A stretch of 64,000 bases of DNA, from positions 2,356,001-2,420,000 of the forward strand of contig NZ_CP047946.1 of NCBI RefSeq assembly GCF_014279655.1. Direction: 5' to 3'. A program made the translations under genes and the position numbers. A model generated the notes under the pieces. It was not told the origin of the DNA. It ran no database searches and saw only the letters and a program-made list of their open reading frames with translations. Position 1 is the stretch's first letter. Every line of letters starts with the position of its first letter. Below are positions 1-17,051 of the stretch, piece after piece. Source of the stretch: Synechococcus sp. ROS8604. Its GTDB lineage: Bacteria > Cyanobacteriota > Cyanobacteriia > PCC-6307 > Cyanobiaceae.

Positions 1-3056
<3,056 letters not shown>

Positions 3057-3070
3057 TTACGAGAGGGGCT

Positions 3071-4975
3071 TCAGGTGGCTGCCACCGCGTCGATGATCGT
3101 GTGATTCATCACCACGCGTCCCACTGTCGTGAGGATGTAACGGCTGATCAGGGCACCGTCTTCGTCAAAGCGATCACGGCGATAGGTCCATTGTTCAAAG
3201 CGAGTGCCGTCACTCAGGGTCTCGCTGGTGATGGGCTCTTCACGCTCATCTTCATCTTCAACCTCGCCGTTGAAGCGAACCCAAACCCAGTCGTGCAAGG
3301 TAATTCGATTGTCTTCAAAGGCATGAATCACGTCTTCAAGACAGGAGTAGGTGCGGGAGCGATCACCAAACTCAATGGGATGCATGTCGGGCTGCAGTGC
3401 CGTTAGGTAGTAAGAGCCCAGCACCATGTCTTGGGATGGCGTGATGATCGGATCGCCAGTTGCTGGAGACAGGATGTTGTTGCTCGCCAGCATCAACATG
3501 CGGGCTTCCGTTTGTGCCTCGATCGCGAGCGGCACGTGGACGGCCATCTGGTCACCGTCGAAGTCGGCGTTGAACGCTGGACAAACAAGGGGGTGAAGCT
3601 GGATCGCTCTGCCATCCACCAACTTGGGTTCAAAGGCCTGAATCCCAAGACGGTGGAGTGTTGGGGCTCGGTTCAGCATGATTGGGTGACCATCAATCAC
3701 CTCCTGAAGCACCTGCATCACTTCATCGTCAGCTCGCTGAATCAGCTTCTTCGCTGCCTTGATGTTGTTAACGATGTTTTGACGAATCAGGCGGTGAATC
3801 ACAAACGGCTGGAAGAGCTCGATTGCCATTTCCTTAGGCAATCCACACTGATGCATCTTCAGCTTGGGTCCCACCACGATCACAGAACGACCGGAGTAAT
3901 CGACACGCTTACCAAGCAAGTTTTGGCGGAAACGACCTTGCTTACCTTCAATAATGTCGCTCAAGGACTTGAGCGGACGATTATTAGCTCCAACAACCGT
4001 GCGACCGCGTCGTCCATTGTCGATGAGGGCATCAACCGCTTCTTGGAGCATCCGCTTTTCATTGCGAACAATGATTTCCGGAGCAAGAATTTCCTGAAGA
4101 CGGGCGAGACGGTTGTTGCGGTTAATGACCCTTCTATAGAGATCGTTGAGGTCAGAGGTTGCAAAACGTCCACCATCCAACTGCACCATTGGGCGCAGAT
4201 CTGGAGGAATGACGGGGATCGCATCCAACACCATCCAATCAGGACGAGCATCGGTCGCAATGAAGTTGTCAATCACCCGAAGGCGCTTAATCAGTTTGGC
4301 GCGTTTTTGCCCCTTACTGCCAGCAATCTCTTCACGTAATTGTTCAGCAACAGCATTGAGTTCGAGATCTTCCAGGAGCTGCTTCAGCGCCTCAGCACCA
4401 ATTCCAACAACAGGTTCGTTCTCAATTTCTGAATCTTCTGCATAAATCTCGTCTTCAATTTCAAGCCACTCATCTTCTGTGAGCAACTGCTTGTACTTCA
4501 GATCTTTATGATCGCCCGCATCGAGTACCACATAGCAGTTGAAATAAACAATCTGCTCCACATCCCTAAGAGGCATGTCCAAAAGGATGGCCACATAACT
4601 AGGGATCCCTTTGAGATACCAAACATGGGAGACCGGGGCTGCCAACTTAATGAAGCCCATGCGGTGACGTCGCACCCGGCTCTCGGTGACCTCAACGCCA
4701 CAGCGCTCACAAATGATGCCGCGGTGACGGACACGTTTGTACTTACCGCAATGACATTCCCAATCCTTGGAGGGACCAAAAATCTTTTCGCAGAACAAGC
4801 CGTCCATTTCCGGCTTGAGCGTGCGGTAGTTGATGGTTTCAGGCTTGGTCACTTCTCCAACCACCTGTCCATTCGGCAAGGTGCGCTGGCCCCACTCCAT
4901 CACCCGATCGGGTGATGCGAGTGTGATTTTGACGTAGTCGAAGTGGTTCTCTGTACGCAGATTGCTGTTGGTCAT
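3071..4975 (-). CDS. rpoC1: RNA polymerase gamma subunit (N-terminal half of beta')
   Basis: A 634-residue protein with the full RpoC1 architecture. The zinc-binding Cys set sits near residues 74-92 (CHC then CERC). The catalytic Mg-binding motif [15 protein letters not shown] is at about 469-483, with its three Asp residues intact. Length and the split from rpoC2 are typical of cyanobacteria. It follows rpoB by 47 nt and precedes rpoC2 by 47 nt, so the three are surely one transcript. Confidence 0.98.
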   Translation of the reverse strand: MTNSNLRTENHFDYVKITLASPDRVMEWGQRTLPNGQVVGEVTKPETINYRTLKPEMDGLFCEKIFGPSKDWECHCGKYKRVRHRGIICERCGVEVTESRVRRHRMGFIKLAAPVSHVWYLKGIPSYVAILLDMPLRDVEQIVYFNCYVVLDAGDHKDLKYKQLLTEDEWLEIEDEIYAEDSEIENEPVVGIGAEALKQLLEDLELNAVAEQLREEIAGSKGQKRAKLIKRLRVIDNFIATDARPDWMVLDAIPVIPPDLRPMVQLDGGRFATSDLNDLYRRVINRNNRLARLQEILAPEIIVRNEKRMLQEAVDALIDNGRRGRTVVGANNRPLKSLSDIIEGKQGRFRQNLLGKRVDYSGRSVIVVGPKLKMHQCGLPKEMAIELFQPFVIHRLIRQNIVNNIKAAKKLIQRADDEVMQVLQEVIDGHPIMLNRAPTLHRLGIQAFEPKLVDGRAIQLHPLVCPAFNADFDGDQMAVHVPLAIEAQTEARMLMLASNNILSPATGDPIITPSQDMVLGSYYLTALQPDMHPIEFGDRSRTYSCLEDVIHAFEDNRITLHDWVWVRFNGEVEDEDEREEPITSETLSDGTRFEQWTYRRDRFDEDGALISRYILTTVGRVVMNHTIIDAVAAT

Positions 4976-5022
4976 TGGCGTTTAAGAAAGAAGGCGGTTG
5001 TGTCGATTCGTTCGTTGATCCG

Positions 5023-8000
5023 TCAGTCCTCGTCGTAATCCGCGACGCCTAGGGATTCGTAGGTAGGCCTGCTTGGGGTGCTGCGGCGTGGATTCACGTC
5101 TTGCATCAGGTCGACTTCCTTGCCCTCATCGGTGAATACAGCGATATCAAGACCAAGAGACTGAAGTTCGCGCATCAAGACCTTGAAGGACTCGGGTGTT
5201 CCAGGCCGTGGAATCGGCTTGCCTTTCACGATCGCGTTGAGAGCTTCATTACGGCCCTGCATATCGTCTGACTTAACCGTGAGCAGTTCTTGCAGGGTGT
5301 AGGCGGCGCCGTAAGCCTCAAGGGCCCAAACCTCCATCTCACCCAAACGCTGACCACCTTGCTGGGCTTTACCACCCAATGGCTGCTGAGTCACCAAGGA
5401 GTAAGGGCCGGTGGAACGAGCATGGATCTTGTCGTCGACGAGGTGGACCAGCTTCAGGAAGTGGGAATAGCCAACAGCCACAGGTTGGTCAAAGGGTTCG
5501 CCTGTCCTTCCATCTCGCAGCAGGAGTTTTCCTGGATCTTCAGGGTTGTAGATCCAATCTTTTCCTGGCTGACCAGCCGCTTCCTTGAGATAGGCCTGAA
5601 CCGTTTGTTGAGACTTTTCAGCGCCATACATTTCGTCAAAGGGAACGATTTTGACGCGGCAATCAAGGTTGTGAGCAGCCCAACCCATCAGCAATTCAAA
5701 CACCTGTCCCACGTTCATGCGACTCGGCACGCCCAAAGGGTTCAGAACAATGTCTACCGGTGTGCCATCGGGCAAGTAAGGCATGTCTTCGCGGGGAAGA
5801 ATGCGGCTGATAATGCCCTTGTTGCCATGGCGACCAGCCATTTTGTCGCCGACCTGAATTTTGCGACGTTGAGCGACATACACCCTCACCACCATGTTGG
5901 CGCCAGGTGGCAACTCATCACCTTGTTCACGGGTGTAAATCCTGACATCAACAACGCGGCCGCGCTCAGTACTGGGGACGCGAAGGGAGTTGTCGCGAAC
6001 GTCACGGGCTTTCTCACCAAAAATCGCTCGAAGCAATTTTTCTTCCGGGGGCTGGTCGGATTCACCTTTCGGCGTCACTTTGCCAACAAGAATGTCTCCA
6101 CTCTCTACAAAGGCTCCGATACGAATAATCCCCATTTCATCGAGGTTGCCGAGACTTTCTTCGGCAACATTAGGAATCTCCCGGGTAATCTCTTCCGGCC
6201 CTAATTTGGTTTGACGAGCCTCAATCTCATACTTCTCAATGTGAACAGAAGTATAAAGATCATCATTCACCAAACGCTCACTCACAAGAATTGCATCCTC
6301 GTAGTTGTATCCCTCCCAGGGCATGTAAGCGATCAGGACATTCTGGCCAAGAGCAATCTCTCCGCCTTCACAGGCTGAACCATCGGCAAGGACTTGGCCG
6401 ATGATGACCGGATCACCCTGTCGGACGATCGGACGCTGGTTCAAGCAGGTGTCTTGATTGGAGCGCTGATATTTCTGAAGGAAATGGGTGTGGTCGTAGC
6501 CCTCTTCATCTCGCACCACGATCGCCGTCGCATCCACGAAGGTGACAGAGCCATTCACCCGTGAGATTGGGACCATGCCTGAGTCACGGGCCACCTGAGT
6601 TTCAAGGCCAGTGCCAACGAGAGGACGTTCTGGACGGAGCAAAGGCACCGCCTGACGTTGCATGTTGGAGCCCATCAAGGCACGGTTGGCGTCGTCGTGC
6701 TCCAAGAAAGGAATCAGTGATGTCGCCACCGAAATCACCTGTACAGGCGACAGCTGCACATAATCGACCTGCTCAGGCGGAACTTTCTCGAAGTCCTGCC
6801 GGTAGCGAACGGGAATCAGCTCAGCCAAGATTTGGCCATCCGCATCGGTCGCAACGTCACCGGGAGCGACGCGACACTCATCTTCAAGGTCAGCAGAGAG
6901 ATAAATCGGGTCTCCGCTCTTTTGAACGACTCCGTTCTCGACTCTCCAGAACGGAGTCTCAATGAAGCCATATTCATTCACTCGGGCATGGGTCGCCAGA
7001 GAGTTGATGAGTCCAGCGTTCGGGCCTTCTGGGGTCTCAATCGGGCAAAGACGACCGTAATGAGAAGGGTGAATGTCTCGTACAGCAAAGCCTGCGCGTT
7101 CACGGGTGAGGCCACCTGGACCAAGCGCCGAAATCCTGCGCTTGTGCGTGAGCTCAGCCAAAGGATTTGTTTGATCCATGAACTGGCTCAACTGGCTGGA
7201 ACCAAAGAACTCTTTGATCGCTGCCACAAGAGGTTTGGGATTCACCAATTGAGCGGGAGTGAGCGAGTCGGTTTCCCCAACCGTCATCCGCTCCTTGATG
7301 ATCCGCTCAAGACGATTCAAGCCAACGCGAACCTGGTTCTGAAGAAGCTCTCCAACAGAACGAACGCGACGGTTACCCAGGTGATCGATGTCGTCAAGAC
7401 TTGCGCCACCCACATCAAGCTCGAGATTGATGAGGTAATCGAGGGTCGACAGAACATCCTCATGCGTGAGGGTGCGAACCGAGTCGGGAATCGTGAGCCT
7501 TAGCTTTTTGTTGATCTTGTAACGGCCGACGCGACCAAGGTCGTATCGCTTGGGGTCAAAGAAGCGGGTTTGCAACAGCTGCTGGCCACCACTCACAGAA
7601 GGTGGTTCACCTGGTCGCAGCTTTTTGTAGAGCTCAAGGAGCGCTTGATCCTCGGAACTAATGCCTTCGTCGTTGGCAGCCTCGATCGATTTCTTGTAGT
7701 ACTCGGGATGCCTGAGCTTGTCGACAACATCGTTGTCAGACAGGCCCATCGCACGCATCAAGACGTGGGCATTGATTTTGCGTGTTTTATCAACGCGAAC
7801 ATGCAAGAGATCATTTTTGTCGGTCTCAAACTTCAACCAAGCCCCACGATTGGGAATCACGCTTGCGTTGTAAGTACGACGGCCATTCTTATCCTGCTCA
7901 TCCTTAAAATAAACGCCAGGACTACGAACGATCTGATTAACGATGACTCGCTCAGCACCATTAATGATGAACGTTCCACGTTCAGTCATCAAGGGGAGTT

Positions 8001-8316
8001 CTCCAATAAAAACTTCTTGCTCCTTGATCTCACCGGTTTCCTTATTAACCAAACGGCAAGTCACATACATCTGAGATGCAAAGGTCGCATCACGACGTTT
8101 TGCCTCTTCCACATCGTGGCGAGGACGCTTCAGGCGATACTCACTGCCTACAAAATGCAGTTCCAGCTTGCCGGTGTAATCCGTAATAGGCGAGAAACTC
8201 TCCAGTTCCTCGATCAGGCCCTTATCCAGAAACCACTTAAAACTTGCCCGCTGCACCTCCACCAGATCGGGCAGGTAGGTGACGGTCTTGGCGACTTGAA
8301 TCGCGCTGCTGCTCAT
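5023..8316 (-). CDS. rpoB: RNA polymerase beta subunit
   Basis: 1097 residues, normal for cyanobacterial RpoB. Recognisable blocks are the rifampicin-region [19 protein letters not shown] followed by [12 protein letters not shown], and the [12 protein letters not shown] motif at about 823-834. The ATG at 8316 gives the family N-terminus. The 274-nt gap to tatD upstream has no gene and probably carries the rpoBC promoter. A TAAGATAT box read on the minus strand near 8553-8560 is a possible -10, but I see no convincing -35. Confidence 0.98.
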   Translation of the reverse strand: MSSSAIQVAKTVTYLPDLVEVQRASFKWFLDKGLIEELESFSPITDYTGKLELHFVGSEYRLKRPRHDVEEAKRRDATFASQMYVTCRLVNKETGEIKEQEVFIGELPLMTERGTFIINGAERVIVNQIVRSPGVYFKDEQDKNGRRTYNASVIPNRGAWLKFETDKNDLLHVRVDKTRKINAHVLMRAMGLSDNDVVDKLRHPEYYKKSIEAANDEGISSEDQALLELYKKLRPGEPPSVSGGQQLLQTRFFDPKRYDLGRVGRYKINKKLRLTIPDSVRTLTHEDVLSTLDYLINLELDVGGASLDDIDHLGNRRVRSVGELLQNQVRVGLNRLERIIKERMTVGETDSLTPAQLVNPKPLVAAIKEFFGSSQLSQFMDQTNPLAELTHKRRISALGPGGLTRERAGFAVRDIHPSHYGRLCPIETPEGPNAGLINSLATHARVNEYGFIETPFWRVENGVVQKSGDPIYLSADLEDECRVAPGDVATDADGQILAELIPVRYRQDFEKVPPEQVDYVQLSPVQVISVATSLIPFLEHDDANRALMGSNMQRQAVPLLRPERPLVGTGLETQVARDSGMVPISRVNGSVTFVDATAIVVRDEEGYDHTHFLQKYQRSNQDTCLNQRPIVRQGDPVIIGQVLADGSACEGGEIALGQNVLIAYMPWEGYNYEDAILVSERLVNDDLYTSVHIEKYEIEARQTKLGPEEITREIPNVAEESLGNLDEMGIIRIGAFVESGDILVGKVTPKGESDQPPEEKLLRAIFGEKARDVRDNSLRVPSTERGRVVDVRIYTREQGDELPPGANMVVRVYVAQRRKIQVGDKMAGRHGNKGIISRILPREDMPYLPDGTPVDIVLNPLGVPSRMNVGQVFELLMGWAAHNLDCRVKIVPFDEMYGAEKSQQTVQAYLKEAAGQPGKDWIYNPEDPGKLLLRDGRTGEPFDQPVAVGYSHFLKLVHLVDDKIHARSTGPYSLVTQQPLGGKAQQGGQRLGEMEVWALEAYGAAYTLQELLTVKSDDMQGRNEALNAIVKGKPIPRPGTPESFKVLMRELQSLGLDIAVFTDEGKEVDLMQDVNPRRSTPSRPTYESLGVADYDED

Positions 8317-8590
8317 GCGGAGACCTGCAGTTGAAAAGTGGGAACAAAGGCCTGAAGAATCGTCAAAGATTCAGAAAACCAAAATCTCGTCGCTACAAGA
8401 ATAGGCAGCCATCCCAATCAAGGAACGACTGCCGTACTCAGTGGCTTTAGAGGTTTTTGATCTGAACAGATGACGTCGTCAATGAACCGGAAGAAAATGG
8501 ACGCTTCTGGGGCCGAAGACACAGGAAATGCATCTTGGCCAGGCCGGTTAAATATCTTACACTTTCGTATCGACTCCAAAGGAGCCTTTG

Positions 8591-9376
8591 TCAGGGAAGC
8601 CCGAACAAGCTTCTGGCGTTGGCGGTGCTGGCATCAGCCACTTCAATCACAGTCTGCCCCCTTAGCTCGGCCACGCGTTCGGCAACTGATGCCACAAAAG
8701 CAGGTTCATTTCTCTTTCCGCGCCGAGGGACTGGGGCCAGGAACGGGCAATCGGTTTCCACAAGAAAGCGATCCTGCGGAACGTCTTTCGCGCAGAGATG
8801 CGTGTCGACGGCTTTCGGGAAGGTGACCGTTCCACTGAAACTGATGTAGAAGCCAAACTCAAGAAAAGCTGCCATTTCCGAGGGAGTCCCGCCCCAGCAA
8901 TGCATCACGCCCCTGGGGCAATGGCCGTGGAGTTGTCTTTCACGCAGTTCAGCCAGCATCGGTTCAGCAGCATCCCGGCAGTGAACAATCACGGGCAAAT
9001 CAAGCTCCACTGCGAGATCCAGCTGAGGCCTCAACACGGAGAGTTGCTGATCCAGATTCTTATCTCGAAACAGATCTAGGCCAAGCTCCCCAATGGCCAC
9101 AACACGAGAATCGTCTTTCGCAGCGGCGCGTAAAACGTCAACAGTATCGGCGGCCCAATGCTCCGTATCGAGAGGATGCACGCCGACGGAGTAACGCATC
9201 TCAGGGAAGCGATCGGCTAAAGCACGAATCGCCGGAATCTCTGAAGGCTCCACGCAGGCATGCAACAGAGAAGTAACCCCGGCCTCTCGCCATCGGGAAG
9301 CCACCTCATCCAGATCGTCATCAAACGTGCGAAAGACGATGTGACAGTGGCTGTCGATCAGGGTTGGAGTGGACAT
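8591..9376 (-). CDS. tatD: TatD family metal-dependent hydrolase
   Basis: 261 residues with the TatD/amidohydrolase metal ligands in order: H10 and H12 (DSHCH), E97 (GELGLD), H132 (IVHCRD), H159 (VMHCWGG) and D209 (ETDCPFLAP). TatD proteins are cytoplasmic metal-dependent nucleases (3'-5' DNase/RNase). The exact substrate here is not shown by the sequence. It sits between rpsT and rpoB on the same strand, a conserved marine cyanobacterial arrangement. Confidence 0.94.
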   Translation of the reverse strand: MSTPTLIDSHCHIVFRTFDDDLDEVASRWREAGVTSLLHACVEPSEIPAIRALADRFPEMRYSVGVHPLDTEHWAADTVDVLRAAAKDDSRVVAIGELGLDLFRDKNLDQQLSVLRPQLDLAVELDLPVIVHCRDAAEPMLAELRERQLHGHCPRGVMHCWGGTPSEMAAFLEFGFYISFSGTVTFPKAVDTHLCAKDVPQDRFLVETDCPFLAPVPRRGKRNEPAFVASVAERVAELRGQTVIEVADASTANARSLFGLP

Positions 9377-9426
9377 CAGATCAGGACCCGAAACGCGCCT
9401 TCAGGCCCCATTGTGCCGGGATGGGA

Positions 9427-11157
<1,731 letters not shown>

Positions 11158-11163
11158 ACAGCC

Positions 11164-11880
11164 TTAACCCACACGCTCCAAGCTGCGGACTCCGGCAACG
11201 CCATCACTGATTTCACCCACAAGCACTTCGTCAGCCAGGTTGACGAACAGTCCGTTCTCCAAGACACCTGGAAGGTTGTTGATGTCACGCTCGAGAGCAA
11301 TCGGATCAGAGATTCCAGCTTCAAACCGAACATCCAGAACAAGATTGCCCTGGTCGGTCACCACAGGGCCCGCTTTACGCGTTGCCATTCGGAGCTCTGC
11401 AACGCCTCCCATGGATTTCAGACGGGATTGAACTTGCACCCATGCGCCTGGAAGCACTTCAACAGGCAAGAGGAAGTCGAGATTTAAACGCTGCACAAGC
11501 TTTGTGGAATCAACCACGACGATGAACCGTTCGGCGCGGTCAGCGACCAGCTTCTCTTGCACATGGCAAGCTCCACCACCTTTGATCAGTTGGAAAGCAG
11601 GATCCACTTCATCGGCACCATCGATCGCCAAATCAATGCGATCAATCGCGTTCAAAGCCCGCAAAGGAATCCCCAACTCAGCAGCAAGAACCTCTCCTTG
11701 AAACGACGTGGTCACGCCGACAATGTCATGAAGCTCACCTGCTGCCAGTCGCGCCCCGAGGCCTTGAATCATCAAAGCGGCAGTGGAACCCGAGCCGAGG
11801 CCAACCACCATGCCGTCACGAATCTGTGCAACGGCCGCCTCCGCGACGGCCTGCTTCATTTGAGTTTGGAGATCCGACAT
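11164..11880 (-). CDS. rpiA: Ribose-5-phosphate isomerase A
   Basis: 238 residues. It interconverts ribose-5-P and ribulose-5-P in the Calvin and pentose phosphate cycles. Signature segments are [12 protein letters not shown] (phosphate loop), DGADEVDP with the catalytic acids, and [11 protein letters not shown] with the catalytic Lys. Length is standard. Transcribed convergently with hisD, and downstream of the degP-like gene on the same strand with a 37-nt gap. Confidence 0.96.
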   Translation of the reverse strand: MSDLQTQMKQAVAEAAVAQIRDGMVVGLGSGSTAALMIQGLGARLAAGELHDIVGVTTSFQGEVLAAELGIPLRALNAIDRIDLAIDGADEVDPAFQLIKGGGACHVQEKLVADRAERFIVVVDSTKLVQRLNLDFLLPVEVLPGAWVQVQSRLKSMGGVAELRMATRKAGPVVTDQGNLVLDVRFEAGISDPIALERDINNLPGVLENGLFVNLADEVLVGEISDGVAGVRSLERVG

Positions 11881-11917
11881 CGATCAGCTGCTGAGGGCGA
11901 GACGGTAGCAAGAGTTC

Positions 11918-13479
<1,562 letters not shown>

Positions 13480-15126
13480 TCAAACAAAAAAGTTGTCATC
13501 TGTAATCTCAACACCACTAGCTGTAATATCCGAAGATACAGCATTAAAGTTAACGCGAATCTCTCCATCCGCTGGAATCATTGAGGTCCAAGATTTTGGA
13601 GTTAATGTGACTTGCGTTGTACCATTCCCAAGATCCTCCGTTTGAAAATCACCACCCCAACCCTGGAAATTATTTGCATTGGCAGCGAAGGAAACACTCC
13701 AATCCTCTATGTCACTATTTGTAGTATTGGCAAGAATCAGATCTGCGCCGAAGCCACCTCCAGACCAAGTCATACCCTCAATATCCAGTTCAATTCCATT
13801 CTGAGAAGGGTTCATCATCATTCCAGTAATTGGATCTGACGCCGAACCTATTACAGGCATATTCATCTCTCCCTGTTCCATTCCTGGCATCGTCATACCC
13901 CCCATATTCATCCCAGACATATTCATTGAAGACGATGTCTCATTAAAGAAATTAGCTGGAGTAATCGCGACGTCACCAGCTGTTATATCAGTAGATTGAG
14001 CATTGAAATTCACGCGAATTTCACCATCGGCAGGGATTGTTGCATTCCATGCTTTGGGCGTAAGAGTCACTTGCGTTAAACCATTTCCAAGATCCTCCGT
14101 TTGAAAATCACCTCCCCAACCCTGAAAGCTATTGGCTTTAGCCACGAATGAAACACGCCAATCCGTCAAAGACTCATTAGACGGATTTTTAAGAATCAGA
14201 TCAGCACCAAAGCCACCACCAGACCATGTCGTTCCCTCAATATCTAATTCGATTCCATTCTGAGTTGGCCCCATAGACATCATGACATTCTGCATAGCTT
14301 GCTGAAAGCCATCACCTCCAGGCACACCCGTAACCGACTCGGAATTCATCATCATTCCGGCAGGCATATTTCCCACGGTCATCAGCAACTCGGCGCTTTC
14401 TTCCTCTGTTTGAGCGACACCTGGGATCGTTCCATCGTTGCGAACAAACTGGCCTAAGCGCTCCTGAAAGCCATCCGTAGGCCCGCCCTCAGGCGTAAAA
14501 AGACCTTCTCGACTCACCAAAGTCAACTGCTCTGGAGTAAAACTAAAGGCGCGATCTAGAAGATCTTCAACAATTTGATCAAAATGAAATTCTATATTTT
14601 GACCGATGAGGTCCTCTCGCTGAACATTAGTAAACCTGAAGCTTTGACCAATAGGCTCTGAACTAATCACCATATCAGGACCATCGTTTTCGACCAAAAG
14701 CCGCTCACGGGTTCCGAAATACAAAAAACTAATCTCATCGGTGATTGGATCAAAGCCATCGACAACTGTTTCGCCGATGTTTTTTTCATGCGAACGAATA
14801 TATACCGTGTCACCAGCAATTACATTACCGCCAGCATCAAAAGCAGGCCCTAGCTTATTTTCCCATGAATACACACCACCGATATCTCCCCTGAGATGTT
14901 CATTTCCCACATCAGCAAAATTAGCTGGAGAAAGATCACTCCAACGAACACCCTCAATGCGCTGAAATGAGTTCGGCTGCCATGGATAAACGATCGTAGC
15001 CGTGCCGTCTACATCATTCCCAAGAATCAGACTATGAACTGAGATATTGCCAAAATCCAGCTGATCAGACGATGGATCGAATCCAGTGATGTCTTGACTG
15101 AAATTCCCAACAGTGAAAATGGCCAT
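13480..15126 (-). CDS. Surface/secreted protein with two CBM2-like domains and Met-rich linkers
   Basis: 548 residues from the ATG at 15126 (MAIFTVGNF); an earlier in-frame ATG at 15141 would add five residues. The N-terminal ~240 residues have two Ca-binding-like motifs of the ITGFDPSSDQLDF type (near 13-25 and 124-135), as in serralysin/RTX exoproteins. Two ~105-residue repeats follow, at about 290-395 and 442-548. Their Trp/Gly pattern (WSGGGFGADLIL, DWRVSF, W-N near the end, ADGEIRVNFN) matches family 2 carbohydrate-binding modules. Before each repeat is a Met-rich stretch, e.g. MNMSGMNMGGMTMPGM. No signal peptide is seen, so type I secretion is plausible. No catalytic domain was recognised; polysaccharide (cellulose or chitin) binding is an inference. 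Confidence 0.8.
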   Translation of the reverse strand: MAIFTVGNFSQDITGFDPSSDQLDFGNISVHSLILGNDVDGTATIVYPWQPNSFQRIEGVRWSDLSPANFADVGNEHLRGDIGGVYSWENKLGPAFDAGGNVIAGDTVYIRSHEKNIGETVVDGFDPITDEISFLYFGTRERLLVENDGPDMVISSEPIGQSFRFTNVQREDLIGQNIEFHFDQIVEDLLDRAFSFTPEQLTLVSREGLFTPEGGPTDGFQERLGQFVRNDGTIPGVAQTEEESAELLMTVGNMPAGMMMNSESVTGVPGGDGFQQAMQNVMMSMGPTQNGIELDIEGTTWSGGGFGADLILKNPSNESLTDWRVSFVAKANSFQGWGGDFQTEDLGNGLTQVTLTPKAWNATIPADGEIRVNFNAQSTDITAGDVAITPANFFNETSSSMNMSGMNMGGMTMPGMEQGEMNMPVIGSASDPITGMMMNPSQNGIELDIEGMTWSGGGFGADLILANTTNSDIEDWSVSFAANANNFQGWGGDFQTEDLGNGTTQVTLTPKSWTSMIPADGEIRVNFNAVSSDITASGVEITDDNFFV

Positions 15127-15389
15127 AATCCAGAAGTTCACTTAGAACATATCAATTGTGCTGACTAACAAAAAATTTTTAAACCCTTCATTCGCAGGGT
15201 TTATCGAAGCACTTGAACATACCTATAAGCTGCACAGTCACAGATAAGACGTCTCCGAGAAATGTCCTGTCACATCCCATCAACACACCGTTAAGCGTCA
15301 TGAGCAGGAACCAGTCAGCAACAAAGAATTGGGCATCCCTTGAATAAATCTGCTGGGTCATCGTTCAGCAATCCCATCCAAAAGGAGCC

Positions 15390-16094
15390 TTAGCTGACCA
15401 AGCGACGCCGTATCCCTTCGACGGCGGCCGCAGTCCGATGACGCACATCAAGCTTTCGCATGATTGATTGCACATGGCCCCGTGCCGTCGTTTCCGCAAT
15501 TGTCAGCTGCTCAGAAATTTCGCGATTCGTCAGGCCATCACAAATCAATTGCAAAACCATGCGTTCACGTATTGATAAGCCATGCGCATGCGGATCACCT
15601 TGTTGAAACAAAGACGCACTCAAAAACGGATCAACAAATCGTTCCCCATTCAAAATCGAATCCCATGCATGAATAATCGCGTGCAAATTGAGACGTTCTT
15701 CTGCGAGAACCACATTGGACGGACCAGAAAGGGCCTCACGGACGAGAGTGGGGTCCTCACTTTCCAGCAGCAAAATCGTTTCGATCGGAGCCTGAGGCAA
15801 AGACCGCAACTTGAGATCCTTGACCAAGTCCACCCCACGACCTTCATCAAGAACCTCGCTCACGCACACCAAAACTGGTCCTTTCGCTGAATCGAGACTG
15901 TCCAATGCGTCCTGAGACGTTGTTGCAACCCCAATCAAACAATGAGATTGCTGCTTTGAAAGTTTAAAAAAGAGCCATACCACGAGCCAAGCCAAAGGGC
16001 GGTTGGAGGTCGCCACCAAAATGCTGTGTGGACATGGAGAGATCTCTAATTGATCAATCAAAGATTGAATGCTGTCATTTAATTCAATCAGCAC
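15390..16094 (-). CDS. LuxR/NarL-type transcriptional regulator with degenerate receiver
   Basis: 234 residues. The C-terminal ~60 residues are a clear LuxR-type helix-turn-helix: LSIRERMVLQLICDGLTNRE, then the recognition helix region ETTARGHVQSIMRKL. The N-terminal ~140 residues fold like a response-regulator receiver (alternating beta/alpha). The usual phospho-acceptor Asp position reads VLVCVSEVLDE with no matching Asp, so phosphorylation is doubtful. It is encoded upstream of the CBM2-like gene on the same strand, 263 nt apart, and may regulate it. That link is inference only. Confidence 0.85.
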   Translation of the reverse strand: MLIELNDSIQSLIDQLEISPCPHSILVATSNRPLAWLVVWLFFKLSKQQSHCLIGVATTSQDALDSLDSAKGPVLVCVSEVLDEGRGVDLVKDLKLRSLPQAPIETILLLESEDPTLVREALSGPSNVVLAEERLNLHAIIHAWDSILNGERFVDPFLSASLFQQGDPHAHGLSIRERMVLQLICDGLTNREISEQLTIAETTARGHVQSIMRKLDVRHRTAAAVEGIRRRLVS

Positions 16095-16696
16095 GCTCTA
16101 TTACTCTTCATATCAAATTTCAAAACAAGACAAAAGAGCTTGGGGAAACAACTGAGAACCAGCTTTGATGCAAGGCATTCCTAAAAACAAGTGTTCAACC
16201 GGGGAAAGCCTTTATTAATCGCACCGCTACCAAAAAGCGGTGCAGAAAAGCAATGGGGAAAAGAGATGGAGAAACCTGCTCAGAAGCTGGGACGACACTG
16301 GTCAGCGGAACCGTCAAAAAATCGAGGCCAATTTAAAAAATATCCCCAGCATACCAACCGAATCAAAATAGCACAAAAATGCATCACTATATTGTCATTT
16401 ATTTTTTAGCTTATCGCAATCATGCCGCTATTCTATTTCGGCAACCACGTCAACGTGCCAACAACTCAAAGCAGCAATAAAAAGAAAGCCGCGCAGGATG
16501 ATTCAGTTGATTTTGCCAGAGCAAATATCGAAATACTTTAGAAGCTATCAGCTGTTAAACACAACCTAAAGACCGAGAAATTACATCTTCTGTTGAGAAC
16601 AAGACAGCAACACAGAGAGGGGAGGCATCTTCGTTCACTCTTGACAGCTCAGCAGCACTAACTTGACCATCCATTCATCAAAGGAGAGAAAGCACC
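16095..16696. other. 600-nt gene-free stretch
   Basis: No credible protein gene. A 72-codon open frame at 16191-16409 has poor composition and no ribosome-binding site. The stretch is AT-rich and holds the perfect hairpin at 16221-16243. It should also contain the promoters for the divergent genes on either side. Confidence 0.6.
16221..16243. other. Perfect 8-bp inverted repeat in a gene-free region
   Basis: GCACCGCT pairs with AGCGGTGC across the 7-nt loop ACCAAAA. No T-run follows on either strand, so it is not an obvious terminator. It could be part of a small RNA or an operator. Confidence 0.35.
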
Positions 16697-16963
16697 ATGC
16701 CTTCAAGCCAACGGCTGAGATGCGAGCTCTGTCAGATCGAGATCAATGAAAATGCTGCTCAAGGCGATGAGGTCAAGTTCAGTCGTGGTGCCACCGGGAG
16801 TCGCAGCAAACTTTGGGCCCGCGTCTGTCAGTACCTGAAAACAGATGAACAGAAGGCTGCTTGCATCAATCAAGACGCATCCCAACGCGGCACCGAGAAG
16901 CCTGGTGATCGCTACGAAGAAATCGCACCTGTCGAGGTCGGAGGCACTCAGGCCAAAAACTGA
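16697..16963 (+). CDS. Conserved small cytoplasmic protein, function unknown
   Basis: 88 residues. Start ATG 16697 has a good ribosome-binding site (AGGAGA, about 8 nt upstream). A CxxC pair is near the start (CELCQIEI), followed by the core RGATGSRSKLWARVCQYL and a low-complexity acidic tail. Related short proteins with this core occur in marine picocyanobacteria, as far as I recall, without a known role. No signal peptide or membrane segment. It stands alone upstream of the GRRM locus. Confidence 0.7.
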   Translation: MPSSQRLRCELCQIEINENAAQGDEVKFSRGATGSRSKLWARVCQYLKTDEQKAACINQDASQRGTEKPGDRYEEIAPVEVGGTQAKN

Positions 16964-17051
16964 TCCCGATCGTGCATGATCCAATCCTCAACTGGCGTCT
17001 ATCTAAATTCATGTCTATGACTACCCTTAGGTACGATGTCAACGACCGATC

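Noticed and set aside
5290..6204. 304-codon plus-strand frame opposite rpoB
   Set aside because: Antisense shadow of a highly conserved gene, with no ribosome-binding site or domain.
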